64,000 bases of DNA from UBA6244 sp963676875 (lineage in GTDB: Bacteria; Bacteroidota; Bacteroidia; Bacteroidales; F082). How positions within the stretch are numbered: position 1 is the first letter of the stretch; each line of letters begins with the position of its first letter. Both the position numbers and the translations under genes were made by a program. The notes below the pieces were generated by a model that saw nothing but the letters and a program-made list of their open reading frames with translations, ran no database searches and was not told the origin of the DNA. The stretch lies in assembly GCA_963676875.1 (NCBI GenBank), contig OY781436.1, positions 3,038,001-3,102,000 of the forward strand, given 5' to 3'. This document shows positions 52,546-61,470 of the stretch, piece after piece.

Positions 52546-53613
52546 ATGAAACCACAACACATCACCAAACTGAAAAAGAAAACGGGCATGCCTCCCGGAG
52601 CCGTTCATTATGTGGGCGAAGACCGCGATTTTATTCCCAACATTTATCTGGTGGAATACAACGCGGAAAATTTTGCGCAGACTCCCTTGAAAGACATTGG
52701 CGACATTAAGGAAATTCCCGACGAACCGGCAGTGCGATGGCTAAACGTGGAAGGAATACATGATACCGGGCTCATCGAGAAAATTGGTGAGCGGTTCAAT
52801 CTGCACCCACTCATTCTGGAAGATGTGGTCAACACCTCCCAACGTCCCAAGCTGGAAGAATACGACAATTGCATTTTTATTTCCATGAAATCTCTCGTAT
52901 ATCATGAAAAATTAGAAAAGGTTGTGCCCGAACAAATCAGCATCATCCTCATGAAAAATATGGTGATTACCTTTCAGGAAAAAATTGGCGATACCCTGTC
53001 GGAAGTGCTGGAACGGATTAAGCTCTCCAAATTTAAAATTCGCTCCAAAGGCAACGATTACCTGGTTTATGCCCTTATCGACCTGGTCGTGGATAAATAT
53101 TATACCTCCATAGAAGCACTTGGAAATCAACTGGAATCGCTTGAAGAAGAGGTATTTGATAACCCGACCACCGACTCGCTCCACAAAATACAATCCACCA
53201 AACACGAACTTCTGGAGGTGCGCCGGTCGGTGTATCCCTTGCGGGAAGTCATCAACCGTTTTCAAAAGGACGACCTCGACTACATCGACGACAACAACAT
53301 GAAATATTTCAACGATGTTTACGACCACACCATCAAAATCATCGATACCATCGAAACCTACCGCGAGCTCAACACAGGATTGAAAGATATTTACCTGAGT
53401 AGCGTCAGCCTGAAGATGAACCAAATCATGCAGCTGCTCACCATCGTGGGTGCCATTTTTATTCCATTGACCTTTCTGGCAGGTATTTATGGGATGAATT
53501 TTGAGTTCATGCCCGAACTACACTGGAAATGGAGCTATCCCGTATTTTGGGTTGTTATTTTGGCTGTTTCCCTTTCCATGATACGCTATTTCAAAAAGAA
53601 GAAATGGCTTTAA
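52546..53613 (+). CDS. corA: CorA-family magnesium/cobalt channel
   Basis: A 355-residue divalent-cation channel of the inner membrane. A large cytoplasmic N-terminal domain (about 1-285) ends in a long helix, then two C-terminal membrane helices (about 293-313 and 328-347). The selectivity signature GMN is present in YGMNFEFMPEL between them. Length is normal. The start is confirmed by the duplicated copy, which repeats the same leader and ATG. It interrupts an otherwise envelope-lipid gene set and is flanked by repeat-rich DNA on both sides. Confidence 0.93.
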   Translation: MKPQHITKLKKKTGMPPGAVHYVGEDRDFIPNIYLVEYNAENFAQTPLKDIGDIKEIPDEPAVRWLNVEGIHDTGLIEKIGERFNLHPLILEDVVNTSQRPKLEEYDNCIFISMKSLVYHEKLEKVVPEQISIILMKNMVITFQEKIGDTLSEVLERIKLSKFKIRSKGNDYLVYALIDLVVDKYYTSIEALGNQLESLEEEVFDNPTTDSLHKIQSTKHELLEVRRSVYPLREVINRFQKDDLDYIDDNNMKYFNDVYDHTIKIIDTIETYRELNTGLKDIYLSSVSLKMNQIMQLLTIVGAIFIPLTFLAGIYGMNFEFMPELHWKWSYPVFWVVILAVSLSMIRYFKKKKWL

Positions 53614-54209
53614 GGGGAAAGAAAAGGTGAAATGGAGAAAGGGTGAAATGGTGAAAGGGTGGTGTTCCAAAACCTGATGTCATTTCGACGACGCAGGAGG
53701 AGAAACGTACGTTCGGCAAAGCCAAATCTCCTGAAAATGAAAGTATGCACGGTGGTTGGTCATCAATGCAATCGCTCGTGCCGTGGGGATGTCTCAGTCG
53801 TGCCTCCTTCGGCATGACAGGTTGGGCTTTGGGCTATTGGCGGTTGGCTTTTGATTCGTTGATTTGAAAATTTCTGATTTGAAGATTTGATGTTCACCAC
53901 TTCTCCACATCACCTGTTCCCCCTTTCACCTCTTCACCGCTTCTTCATGTTCTCCGTGTCCTTCGTGCCTCTGTGGTGAATACAAACCCGCAAAAATGCA
54001 ACGCAAAGCATGCCATGAGCTAAGCCGAATGGACGCAAAGAACGCAAAGGAAAACACGAAGAAAGTCGGTTGGTGGTTGGCCCTCAGTCACTCAGTCACT
54101 TGGTCACTCCCGTCACCTGATAACTTTCAACTTTAAACTTCTACCTTCCCCACTGTCATGTGGCAGGTTTTCACGACCTTTGTCGTTGTTTTATCATTAA
54201 TTCCTTACC
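53614..54209. other. Gap packed with short tandem tracts and a MITE-like repeat
   Basis: No gene in 596 bp. It holds an 8-bp-period tract (GGTGAAAT/GGTGAAAG, 53629-53663), the inverted-repeat element at 53678-53819, GATTTGAAAATTT/GATTTGAAGATTT near 53870, and a GACGCAAAG/AACGCAAAG 9-bp repeat near 54034-54052. Confidence 0.65.
53678..53819. repeat. 142-bp element with imperfect inverted ends (TGTCAT...)
   Basis: TGTCATTTCGACGACG at the left and its imperfect reverse complement, ending CGGCATGACA, at the right. Similar 'TCATTTCGAC ... GGAATGACA' text is scattered in many Bacteroidota genomes. It is noncoding. Confidence 0.55.
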
Positions 54210-55382
54210 ATGACTGATGCCAATCTGCAAAAACTTCTTTTGATGCTGGAGGAAAGTCTGGCCAATATGGACTTTATCAAGCTGACACTCAGCAGTAAAA
54301 AAGATCCCATGGCGGTGCTCAAAAACCTCTACGTCAAGGTGGTGGCCATCAAAGCGGGCAATCGTTTGTCGATGGTGTATCGGTATCCCACCAAGGATGT
54401 AACCAAAAATTTTACCTTTCCTGAAGGTATTACTGTGATAAAAGAAGCCTTGCTAAACGACTTCTTTCAGGCCATCATGGTTACTTCGGAAAAGGAGTTG
54501 CATTACATGCAATTTCCCAACGGAAAAAGCACCCTTAAAGTGAAAGCTTCCGCTGAATTGATGAAGCCGGTGTTTGTACACGACAAACAAAAAAAGCGTT
54601 ATGTAACAGCTGAAAACAATGTCTATTTGCATTTGCTTGGTGTGACGACCGCCGAAGGCAAGGTGAAAAAGGGCATGGAGGATAAATTCAGGCAGATCAA
54701 CAAATATGTGGAAGTGGTGAGTCATGTGGTGGAGCAGGCCAATTTGCCCGAGAATTTTTCCATCGCCGACATGGGTTCGGGCAAGGGCTATCTTACTTTC
54801 GCCTTGTACGATTATCTCACCAACGCCATGAACCTAAAACCCAATGTGGTGGGTGTGGAGCTTCGTCCTGATTTGGTAAAACAATGCAATGCGATTGCGC
54901 GAAAATCCGGTTTTCAACAACTTAGCTTTGTTCAGGGGTCCATCGAAAAATCAGAAACCGGCGTCATCGACATGCTCATCGCCTTGCATGCCTGCGACAC
55001 GGCCACCGATGAAGCCATTTATCGGGGAATCAGTCAAAAGGCCGGGGTGATTATCACGGCGCCCTGTTGCCACAAACAGGTGCGCATACAGATGAATCCT
55101 CCCAATGTTTTGTCCGAAATCACCAAATTCGGCATACTCGAAGAACGGCAGTCGGAAATACTCACCGACACCATTCGCGCGCTCATGCTCGAAGCATATG
55201 ATTATCAAACCCGTGTTTTTGAGTTTATTTCCACCGAACATACCCCAAAAAACGTGCTGATTGTGGCTGTGAAGCGCGACGGTGCCCCAACCATCGATCA
55301 AACCAAAATCCAAAGGATTGCGGAACTCAAAGCCCTGTTCGGGATTCAGCAACATCACCTTGAAACACTACTCAACAGTTAA
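54210..55382 (+). CDS. Class I SAM-dependent methyltransferase (Methyltransf_32/GSTCD-like)
   Basis: A 390-residue protein. The first ~170 residues are a family-specific domain. The Rossmann methyltransferase core starts FSIADMGSGKGYLTFALYDYL (about 187), with acidic ribose-binding Glu in VVGVELRPDLV. The segments ALHACDTATDEAIY and APCCHKQVR are typical of the GSTCD/TRM13-related group, which suggests an RNA substrate more than a lipid. The substrate is not known. It precedes the deacetylase gene by 5 bp, so it may lead that operon. Confidence 0.82.
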   Translation: MTDANLQKLLLMLEESLANMDFIKLTLSSKKDPMAVLKNLYVKVVAIKAGNRLSMVYRYPTKDVTKNFTFPEGITVIKEALLNDFFQAIMVTSEKELHYMQFPNGKSTLKVKASAELMKPVFVHDKQKKRYVTAENNVYLHLLGVTTAEGKVKKGMEDKFRQINKYVEVVSHVVEQANLPENFSIADMGSGKGYLTFALYDYLTNAMNLKPNVVGVELRPDLVKQCNAIARKSGFQQLSFVQGSIEKSETGVIDMLIALHACDTATDEAIYRGISQKAGVIITAPCCHKQVRIQMNPPNVLSEITKFGILEERQSEILTDTIRALMLEAYDYQTRVFEFISTEHTPKNVLIVAVKRDGAPTIDQTKIQRIAELKALFGIQQHHLETLLNS

Positions 55383-55387
55383 TTGTC

Positions 55388-56164
55388 ATGACCCTTAACA
55401 GACTATCAAATAGCCTATTTGTGTTGGTTCTGACTGCAATGTCAGCTGCTTGGTGGTTTTTGTCCATTTCTTTGTGGTGGTTTTTGTTGCCGGTTTCCAT
55501 CTGGATTGCCTTCAAGGTGTTGGGTGCCATTTTCATCCAATGGAATTTTTATTTCTTTTCGCATACACAGGCCCGTACCAACGAGCGCATGGTTGCCCTG
55601 ACCTTCGATGATGGTCCGGATGAGGTTCATACACCGGATTTGCTTCAATTGCTTGCTGAATTTGAAGTTTCGGCCACCTTTTTTGTGATTGGTGAAAAGG
55701 TAAAGAAAAACCCCAACCTGTTGAAAGCCGTTCATGAGCAGCATCATCTTATTGGCAATCATTCTTATACCCATGCACGTTATTTCGATTTCTTTAATCT
55801 TTCGCGCATGTTCAACGAACTAATACATACCCGGGAGCTGATCTATAAGATTTTAGGAATTAAAACGCTGATATTCAGACCTCCCTATGGTGTTACAAAC
55901 CCCACACTTGCGCGTGTTGTCCATCGGTTGGGTTTTGTTTCTGTGGGTTGGAGTATCCGTTCGTTGGATACGGTAAAATCTCTTGAAAGCACCCTTGAAA
56001 AGCTCCAAAGGGATACCCATCCGGGAGGAATCGTTTTACTACACGACACCACGCCTCACATTGTTGACCTTACCCGAAATTATTTATCTTGGCTCCGCGA
56101 AAACCGCTATCGTGTGGTGCCGCTCAACCAACTATTAGACATACAAGTGTATGAATATCAATAA
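55388..56164 (+). CDS. Membrane-anchored NodB-type polysaccharide deacetylase
   Basis: A 258-residue CE4 enzyme. Two N-terminal membrane segments (about 10-30 and 33-55) place the domain at the membrane. The NodB motifs are clear: TFDDGPDEVHTPD (motif 1, catalytic Asp and metal Asp), GNHSYTHAR (motif 2, metal His pair), RPPYGVTN (motif 3) and LLHDTTPH (motif 5). It removes N- or O-acetyl groups from a sugar, perhaps the glycan part of an exported lipid. The stop overlaps the LolA start by 14 bp. Confidence 0.9.
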   Translation: MTLNRLSNSLFVLVLTAMSAAWWFLSISLWWFLLPVSIWIAFKVLGAIFIQWNFYFFSHTQARTNERMVALTFDDGPDEVHTPDLLQLLAEFEVSATFFVIGEKVKKNPNLLKAVHEQHHLIGNHSYTHARYFDFFNLSRMFNELIHTRELIYKILGIKTLIFRPPYGVTNPTLARVVHRLGFVSVGWSIRSLDTVKSLESTLEKLQRDTHPGGIVLLHDTTPHIVDLTRNYLSWLRENRYRVVPLNQLLDIQVYEYQ

Positions 56165-56786
56165 AATATACGTGATCCTTATCTGTGTCTTCCTGTCGAT
56201 GCAGGTGACGGCACAGGAGTTTTTTCCGGCATCCGATAAGGAAGCCGTCATCCATGCCATCCGACAACAATCCCAGTCCACACAAACCCTGTCGTGTACC
56301 TTTGTGCAAGAAAAGCACCTGGAGATGCTCGAAGAGGTATTGGAAAGTCATGGTCAATTTTTGTTCAAAAAAGAAAACAGCGTTCGTTGGGAATACCTGG
56401 AACCTATCCGATATACCATTCTCATTCATGGGGGCAAATTTACCATAGACAACGATGGAAAGGTAAGCGAGTTTAGCACCGAAAGCAATCCCATGTTTCG
56501 GGAAATCAATAAGATGATTGTAACAGCGATCCGGGGTGATTTTGTGGGAAATTCCGACTTTAAACCGGTCTATTTCGAAAGCCAAACTGCCTACATGGCC
56601 AAATTGGTGCCGTCCTCAGCCCAGGTGCAAAGCATGATTGAGAGTATTTCCATCTATTTCGATAAGACTTCCATGAATGTGGAGCAAGTGATTTTTTCAG
56701 AACCCGGAGACGATTTCACGTCCATCAAGTTTTCTGATATTCAAGTTAATAAACCGCTTCCCGATGAAAGTTTTATTCAGCCATAG
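56151..56786 (+). CDS. LolA-like outer-membrane lipoprotein carrier
   Basis: A 211-residue periplasmic protein with signal peptide ending VTAQ (22). The QSQSTQTLSCTFVQEKHLEMLEE region and the FKKENSVRWEYLEPIRY segment match the LolA beta-barrel that carries lipidated cargo across the periplasm. Position in an envelope-lipid operon, overlapping genes on both sides, suggests it is the specialised LolA paralogue seen in aryl-polyene-like clusters and not the housekeeping carrier. This is inference. It overlaps the next lipoprotein gene by 23 bp. Confidence 0.85.
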   Translation: MNINKIYVILICVFLSMQVTAQEFFPASDKEAVIHAIRQQSQSTQTLSCTFVQEKHLEMLEEVLESHGQFLFKKENSVRWEYLEPIRYTILIHGGKFTIDNDGKVSEFSTESNPMFREINKMIVTAIRGDFVGNSDFKPVYFESQTAYMAKLVPSSAQVQSMIESISIYFDKTSMNVEQVIFSEPGDDFTSIKFSDIQVNKPLPDESFIQP

Positions 56787-57432
56787 CGCCAATACCTTGA
56801 CTACCATTTTTAAGCTTTCCACGGCTATTTTGGTGCTTTTTTCCGTGTTAACTTCCTGCACCTTCTCAGGCTATTCTGCCCGTTACTTGTCCAACGATGC
56901 CAAACAATCGAGGCCGGTGGTTTTTGCCAAAGGTTTTTCCAAGGCATTGTATAAAACGGAATTACAACTTTACGGACGTACCATGACAGGAATTACGGTC
57001 ATCAAACAAGATTCATCAGGTTTTCATGTGGCGTTGGTGTCGGAAGTGGGTTTGAAATATTACGAATTCTTTTTTCCAAAAAATGCAGATACCCCGCCAC
57101 GTATAGACTACATGATGGAAGTGATGAATCACACGCCCGTGGTGGAAGGATTGAAAACCGGATTGGGATTGTTGTTTCGCGAACCCGTTTACGACAAACA
57201 TGCCCGGATTCAGATGAACGAAACCGGAAAAACCTGTTTGTTGTTCAATAAAGGTAAAAAAGGAACCACCAAATACTATTTTAATTGGATTTCAGGGGAG
57301 GTGGAACGGTTGATTCAGAATAAGTTATTCAAGACCAAAACAGAGATTAAATTGTCTGATTATCAAGAAGGTGAACCCGGAACCATGCTCTTACATCGAG
57401 GGAAAATTTCCATGCAAATGCGCCATATGTAG
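56764..57432 (+). CDS. Lipoprotein of unknown function in the LolA operon
   Basis: A 222-residue lipoprotein (lipobox VLTSC, Cys 32). The mature part has a beta-rich pattern (KTELQLYGRTMTGITVIKQ, FHVALVSEVGLKYYEFFF) and a lysine-rich C-terminus. It occupies the place that small outer-membrane lipoproteins (for example DUF3261 types) hold in aryl-polyene clusters, but I cannot assign it to that family. It starts within the LolA gene, so expression is coupled, and it may receive the cargo of LolA at the outer membrane. Confidence 0.7.
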   Translation: MKVLFSHSANTLTTIFKLSTAILVLFSVLTSCTFSGYSARYLSNDAKQSRPVVFAKGFSKALYKTELQLYGRTMTGITVIKQDSSGFHVALVSEVGLKYYEFFFPKNADTPPRIDYMMEVMNHTPVVEGLKTGLGLLFREPVYDKHARIQMNETGKTCLLFNKGKKGTTKYYFNWISGEVERLIQNKLFKTKTEIKLSDYQEGEPGTMLLHRGKISMQMRHM

Positions 57433-57453
57433 CCCTGTGTGCCACTACTTTTT

Positions 57454-57461
57454 TAACTTTG
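57454..57461 (+). promoter_or_regulatory. -7 box of the GH92 gene
   Basis: TAACTTTG matches TAnnTTTG, 18 bp before the ATG at 57479. It also argues against a start further upstream at 57371. Confidence 0.5.
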
Positions 57462-57478
57462 AACAAATTTCCGAAACC

Positions 57479-60430
57479 ATGAAGAAACCTTTACTTGTCA
57501 GTTTATTTGCGTTGGTATTGTTATGGGTGATTTCCTGCCAAAAGGAGGCCCCAAAAATGCCCATAGATTATGTAAATCCCTTTGTCGGAACCGGAGGTCA
57601 TGGACACACATTTCCCGGAGCAACCGCTCCTTTCGGTGGCGTTCAGTTGAGTCCCGATACCCGAAAAGATAGCTGGGACGGCTGTTCCGGCTATCATTAC
57701 AGCGATTCAACAATTCTCGGCTTCAGTCATATGCACCTGAGTGGTACGGGTGTGGGCGATTACGGTGATATCAGGATGATGCCCACGGTGGGCGATATTC
57801 AGTTGTACCCCGGTTCTGCCGAAAACCCCGATTCAGGCTATGCTTCCCGCTTTAGGCACGAAACCGAAAAAGCCTCGCCTGGTTACTATTCGGTAAAACT
57901 GGACGATTACGACATCGAGGTGGAACTCACGGCCTCCACCCATGCCGGTATGCACCGATATCATTTTCCCAAGACCGACAAAGCGCGGGTGGTGTTGGAT
58001 TTAACTGAAAGTGTGGTCACCGAAACCATACTCGATGCCGAATTGCGCATACTGGGCGACCATGAAGTGATGGGATACCACCGCACGAAAGCGTGGGCCA
58101 AAGACCAAATCGTGTATTTCTATGCTTATTTTTCCAGACCTTTTCAAGCTACCGGATTGTCCGTTGATGGAGAATATCTTCAAAATAAAATGGAAGCTAA
58201 GGCCAATGATTTGAAATCCGTTTTTACTTTTACCATGATGGATGGGGGACCTTTATTGATAAAAGTGGGCATCTCGGCAGTGGATTATCACAGTGCCCAG
58301 GAAAATTGTCTGCAGGAAATAGAAGGTTGGAATTTTGAGGCCGTACACGACAATACCCGTGATGAATGGAGCAAACAATTGGGTAAAATTCAGGTGACAG
58401 ATGACAATGAAGAGGCCAAAAGTGTTTTCTATACCGCTCTTTATCATACCATGATTGCTCCCAACACTTACTCCGATGTGCTGGGCTCATATCGAAATCA
58501 CGCCGGAAAAATTGTTCAGGACAGGTCGTTTACCATGTACACCGTGTTTTCTTTGTGGGATACCTTTAGAACTTTGCACCCGTTGTTTACGCTGATTGAA
58601 CCAAAGCGTACCAACGACATGGTCAATTCCATGCTCGACATGTATAAAAACGACGGACTACTTCCCGTGTGGGAGTTGGCCGGAAACGAAACCAATTGTA
58701 TGATAGGTTATCACTCAGTTCCGGTAATTGCCGATGCCTGGTTGAAAGGAATCCGCGGTTTTGATGCCCATTTGGCACTCACTGCGATGAAACAAAGTGC
58801 TACTTCGGGCTTGTTCGGGCTCAACGAATACATGACCAAGGGATATATTCCGGCAGACAAAGAAGGTGAAAGTGTGAGCAAAACTCTGGAATATGCCTAC
58901 GACGATTGGTGTATTGCCCAAATGGCCAAAGGTCTGGGCGATTCGGCTACTTACAAGGAGTTTATCAGCAGAGCCCAGTACTACAAAAACCTTTTCGATA
59001 AAAAGACCGGTTTTTTCAGGGGAAAGTCCAATGGCGGATTCGTGGAACCATTTGATCCCACCCAGGTAAATTTTATGCTCACCGAAGCCAACACATGGCA
59101 ATACAATTTCTTTGTGCCTCAGGATATTAACACACATATTCAACTATTGGGTGGCGATGAAGGATACGAGAAAAAATTGGATGAGCTGTTCACCACTACC
59201 GAAAAATTGTCGGGTCGGCAACAATCGGATATTACCGGACTGATTGGCCAATATGCCCATGGCAACGAACCCAGTCATAACATGGCTTATTTGTACAATT
59301 ACGTTGGAAAACCGTGGAAAACGCAGAAACTGGTGAATCAAATCAGTACCGAACTATATTCCAATCAACCCGACGGACTAAGTGGTAATGAGGATTGCGG
59401 ACAGATGTCGGCATGGTATGTGATGAGTGCCTTGGGATTTTATCCTGTCACTCCCGGAAGCATGCAATATGTGCTGGGCGCGCCACGGTTTAAGAATGCC
59501 CAAATTAATCTGGAAAACGGCAAAGAGCTGAAGGTGATGGCATTTCGCAACAACGATCAAGATATCTATGTGCAGTCGGTAACTTATAATGGCAAGGACT
59601 ACGACAAATCATTCATTACCTACGACATGATTGCCAACGGTGGTCTGCTGGTGTTCCAGATGGGCAGCGAACCCAATACTGACTTTGGTTTGGCCAAAGA
59701 AAGCCGGCCTTCGCAGCAGATTACCGACAACCTCATCACTCCGGTGCCGGTTTTTACAGCTAAAAGCAGCACTTTTGAAAAGAGTATGGAAGTGGGTATT
59801 GAAGATTTAGCCGAAAATGCCATGATTAAAATGACCGTAAACGGAGAGCCCTTGCGATATTCTGAACCCTTTGAAATAACACAAACCACCCAACTAGTAG
59901 CCTCGGCTTCGGCAAACGGAGTGGTTAGCTTTCCTGAAACGGCTGAATACCTGCTTATTCCGGCCAACCGAAAAGTAACCGTCATCACTCCTTACGACAG
60001 CCAATATACCGCCGGAGGTGATGTGGCCCTGATCAACACCATCAGAGGAGGAAATGAGTTCAGAACAGGCAACTGGCAGGGATATCATGGTACCGACATG
60101 GAAGTGGTGGTGGATTTGGGCGAACCGCAGATGGCAAAAAGTATTGGTGCCGGATTTCTTCAGGACGAAAATTCGTGGATCTTTATGCCGGCTTCGGTTA
60201 GTTTTGAAGTCTCGGAGGACGGAACGAACTTCACGAATGTCGGCATAGTCGAAAATCCTATCAATCCTAAACAAAGTGGTGGTATTATCCATGATTTTGT
60301 GGTGAAGAATATAAATAAAAAAATCCGCTATATCCGGGTAAAGGCTGTTTCACAAGGGCTTTGTCCCGACTGGCATGTTGGTGCCGGAGAACCCTCATGG
60401 ATATTTGCTGACGAAATTTGGGTAAATTAA
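57479..60430 (+). CDS. GH92 alpha-mannosidase lipoprotein
   Basis: A 983-residue lipoprotein (lipobox WVISC) of glycoside hydrolase family 92, exo-acting alpha-mannosidases that need calcium. The N-terminal domain shows YVNPFVGTGGHGHTFPGATAPFG and GFSHMHLSGTG. The catalytic (alpha/alpha)6 barrel holds the GNEDCGQMSAWYVMSALGFYP signature. After it come a chitobiase-C-like segment and a discoidin-like domain (VVVDLGEPQMAKSIGAGF) that may bind sugar. With the aspartylglucosaminidase and hexosaminidase at 42-46 kb this fits use of high-mannose N-glycans. It has its own -7 box, so it is not simply the end of the LolA operon. Confidence 0.95.
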   Translation: MKKPLLVSLFALVLLWVISCQKEAPKMPIDYVNPFVGTGGHGHTFPGATAPFGGVQLSPDTRKDSWDGCSGYHYSDSTILGFSHMHLSGTGVGDYGDIRMMPTVGDIQLYPGSAENPDSGYASRFRHETEKASPGYYSVKLDDYDIEVELTASTHAGMHRYHFPKTDKARVVLDLTESVVTETILDAELRILGDHEVMGYHRTKAWAKDQIVYFYAYFSRPFQATGLSVDGEYLQNKMEAKANDLKSVFTFTMMDGGPLLIKVGISAVDYHSAQENCLQEIEGWNFEAVHDNTRDEWSKQLGKIQVTDDNEEAKSVFYTALYHTMIAPNTYSDVLGSYRNHAGKIVQDRSFTMYTVFSLWDTFRTLHPLFTLIEPKRTNDMVNSMLDMYKNDGLLPVWELAGNETNCMIGYHSVPVIADAWLKGIRGFDAHLALTAMKQSATSGLFGLNEYMTKGYIPADKEGESVSKTLEYAYDDWCIAQMAKGLGDSATYKEFISRAQYYKNLFDKKTGFFRGKSNGGFVEPFDPTQVNFMLTEANTWQYNFFVPQDINTHIQLLGGDEGYEKKLDELFTTTEKLSGRQQSDITGLIGQYAHGNEPSHNMAYLYNYVGKPWKTQKLVNQISTELYSNQPDGLSGNEDCGQMSAWYVMSALGFYPVTPGSMQYVLGAPRFKNAQINLENGKELKVMAFRNNDQDIYVQSVTYNGKDYDKSFITYDMIANGGLLVFQMGSEPNTDFGLAKESRPSQQITDNLITPVPVFTAKSSTFEKSMEVGIEDLAENAMIKMTVNGEPLRYSEPFEITQTTQLVASASANGVVSFPETAEYLLIPANRKVTVITPYDSQYTAGGDVALINTIRGGNEFRTGNWQGYHGTDMEVVVDLGEPQMAKSIGAGFLQDENSWIFMPASVSFEVSEDGTNFTNVGIVENPINPKQSGGIIHDFVVKNINKKIRYIRVKAVSQGLCPDWHVGAGEPSWIFADEIWVN

Positions 60431-60434
60431 ACTT

Positions 60435-61469
60435 ATGACAGACGAAATTAACATATTACACATGGCCCTTCATCGCGTGGGCAACAAAACCAATAATGAT
60501 GGTATTCGCTTTTCCAAGGAAGAATTGGATTTGGAAGACGATATTCTGGCCTTATTGAAACATTATTTTCTGTCGCCATTTAAGTCTGAAACCAGGTATC
60601 ACCTGAGTCATGAGTCTGATTTGTCGATGAATGAAGTATATGCCTATGCCCATCAGGTGTTTGGTCAACCCGATAAATTTCTCGACGTAAGTGTTAACCT
60701 GGCCAAACATCTTTATGCCAACAGCTTGCATCCCAAAATAAAAAGCGGTGATTTTTATGTGGTGTTGTTTGAAAACTGCATTGTTGAAGGGGTGCGAACA
60801 CAGGCATTGGGGTTGTTTAAGTCCGAATCGCGCGAAACCTACCTCAAAGTATTTCCATCGAAGGATACCTATGACATCCAAAGCGATGAGGGTATCAACA
60901 TCAATAAACTCGACAAGGGCTGCCTGATTTACAATCTCGAAGGGGAAGATGGGTATGTGGTGGAAGCCATCGACAACCTGAACAAATCGGATGCCCATTT
61001 TTGGTTTGATGAATTTCTGCACCTCATCGAGCGCAAGGATGCATACTACCAAACCGAACAAGCCCTGACCATGACACATAAGTTTGTTACTTCTTATTTG
61101 CCCGATAAATTTGAGATGGATAAAGCCGACGAAGCCGAGATGCTGAACAATTCAGCCAAATTTTTCAAGGAAAATGAAGCCTTCGATCTGGAAGCGTTCG
61201 CCGACAAGGTGCTCGAACATCCTGATTTGGCCAATACCTTTAAAAGTTACAAAACTGAATACGAAGAGGAATATAAAATTCAAATCGACGACCAATTCGA
61301 TATTTCCGATAAGGCCACCCGCAGGCAAGCCAAAAACTTTAAAAGCGTGTTGAAACTCGACAAAAACTTTAGTTTGTACATCCACGGCGATCGGCGCTAC
61401 ATCGAAAAGGGGCGCGACGATGAAAAACAAATGCATTATTATAAACTGTACTTTAATGAGGAGCATTGA
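60435..61469 (+). CDS. Nucleoid-associated protein (NdpA/YejK family)
   Basis: A 344-residue cytoplasmic protein of the 37-kDa nucleoid-associated family. Features include LHRVGNKTNNDGIRFSKEEL near the start, GDFYVVLFENCIVEG, and a C-terminal half rich in acidic and basic residues. The family binds the nucleoid, though its exact job is unclear. Some members in Bacteroidota lie near defence or mobile genes. It starts 4 bp after the GH92 stop and is followed at 1 bp by a small lipoprotein gene, so all three could be on one transcript. Confidence 0.87.
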   Translation: MTDEINILHMALHRVGNKTNNDGIRFSKEELDLEDDILALLKHYFLSPFKSETRYHLSHESDLSMNEVYAYAHQVFGQPDKFLDVSVNLAKHLYANSLHPKIKSGDFYVVLFENCIVEGVRTQALGLFKSESRETYLKVFPSKDTYDIQSDEGININKLDKGCLIYNLEGEDGYVVEAIDNLNKSDAHFWFDEFLHLIERKDAYYQTEQALTMTHKFVTSYLPDKFEMDKADEAEMLNNSAKFFKENEAFDLEAFADKVLEHPDLANTFKSYKTEYEEEYKIQIDDQFDISDKATRRQAKNFKSVLKLDKNFSLYIHGDRRYIEKGRDDEKQMHYYKLYFNEEH

Positions 61470-61470
61470 T

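Noticed and set aside
57371..57478. Extended N-terminus of the GH92 protein
   Set aside because: It would overlap the preceding gene and place the lipoprotein signal 36 residues inside; a -7 box and a proper lipobox signal support 57479.
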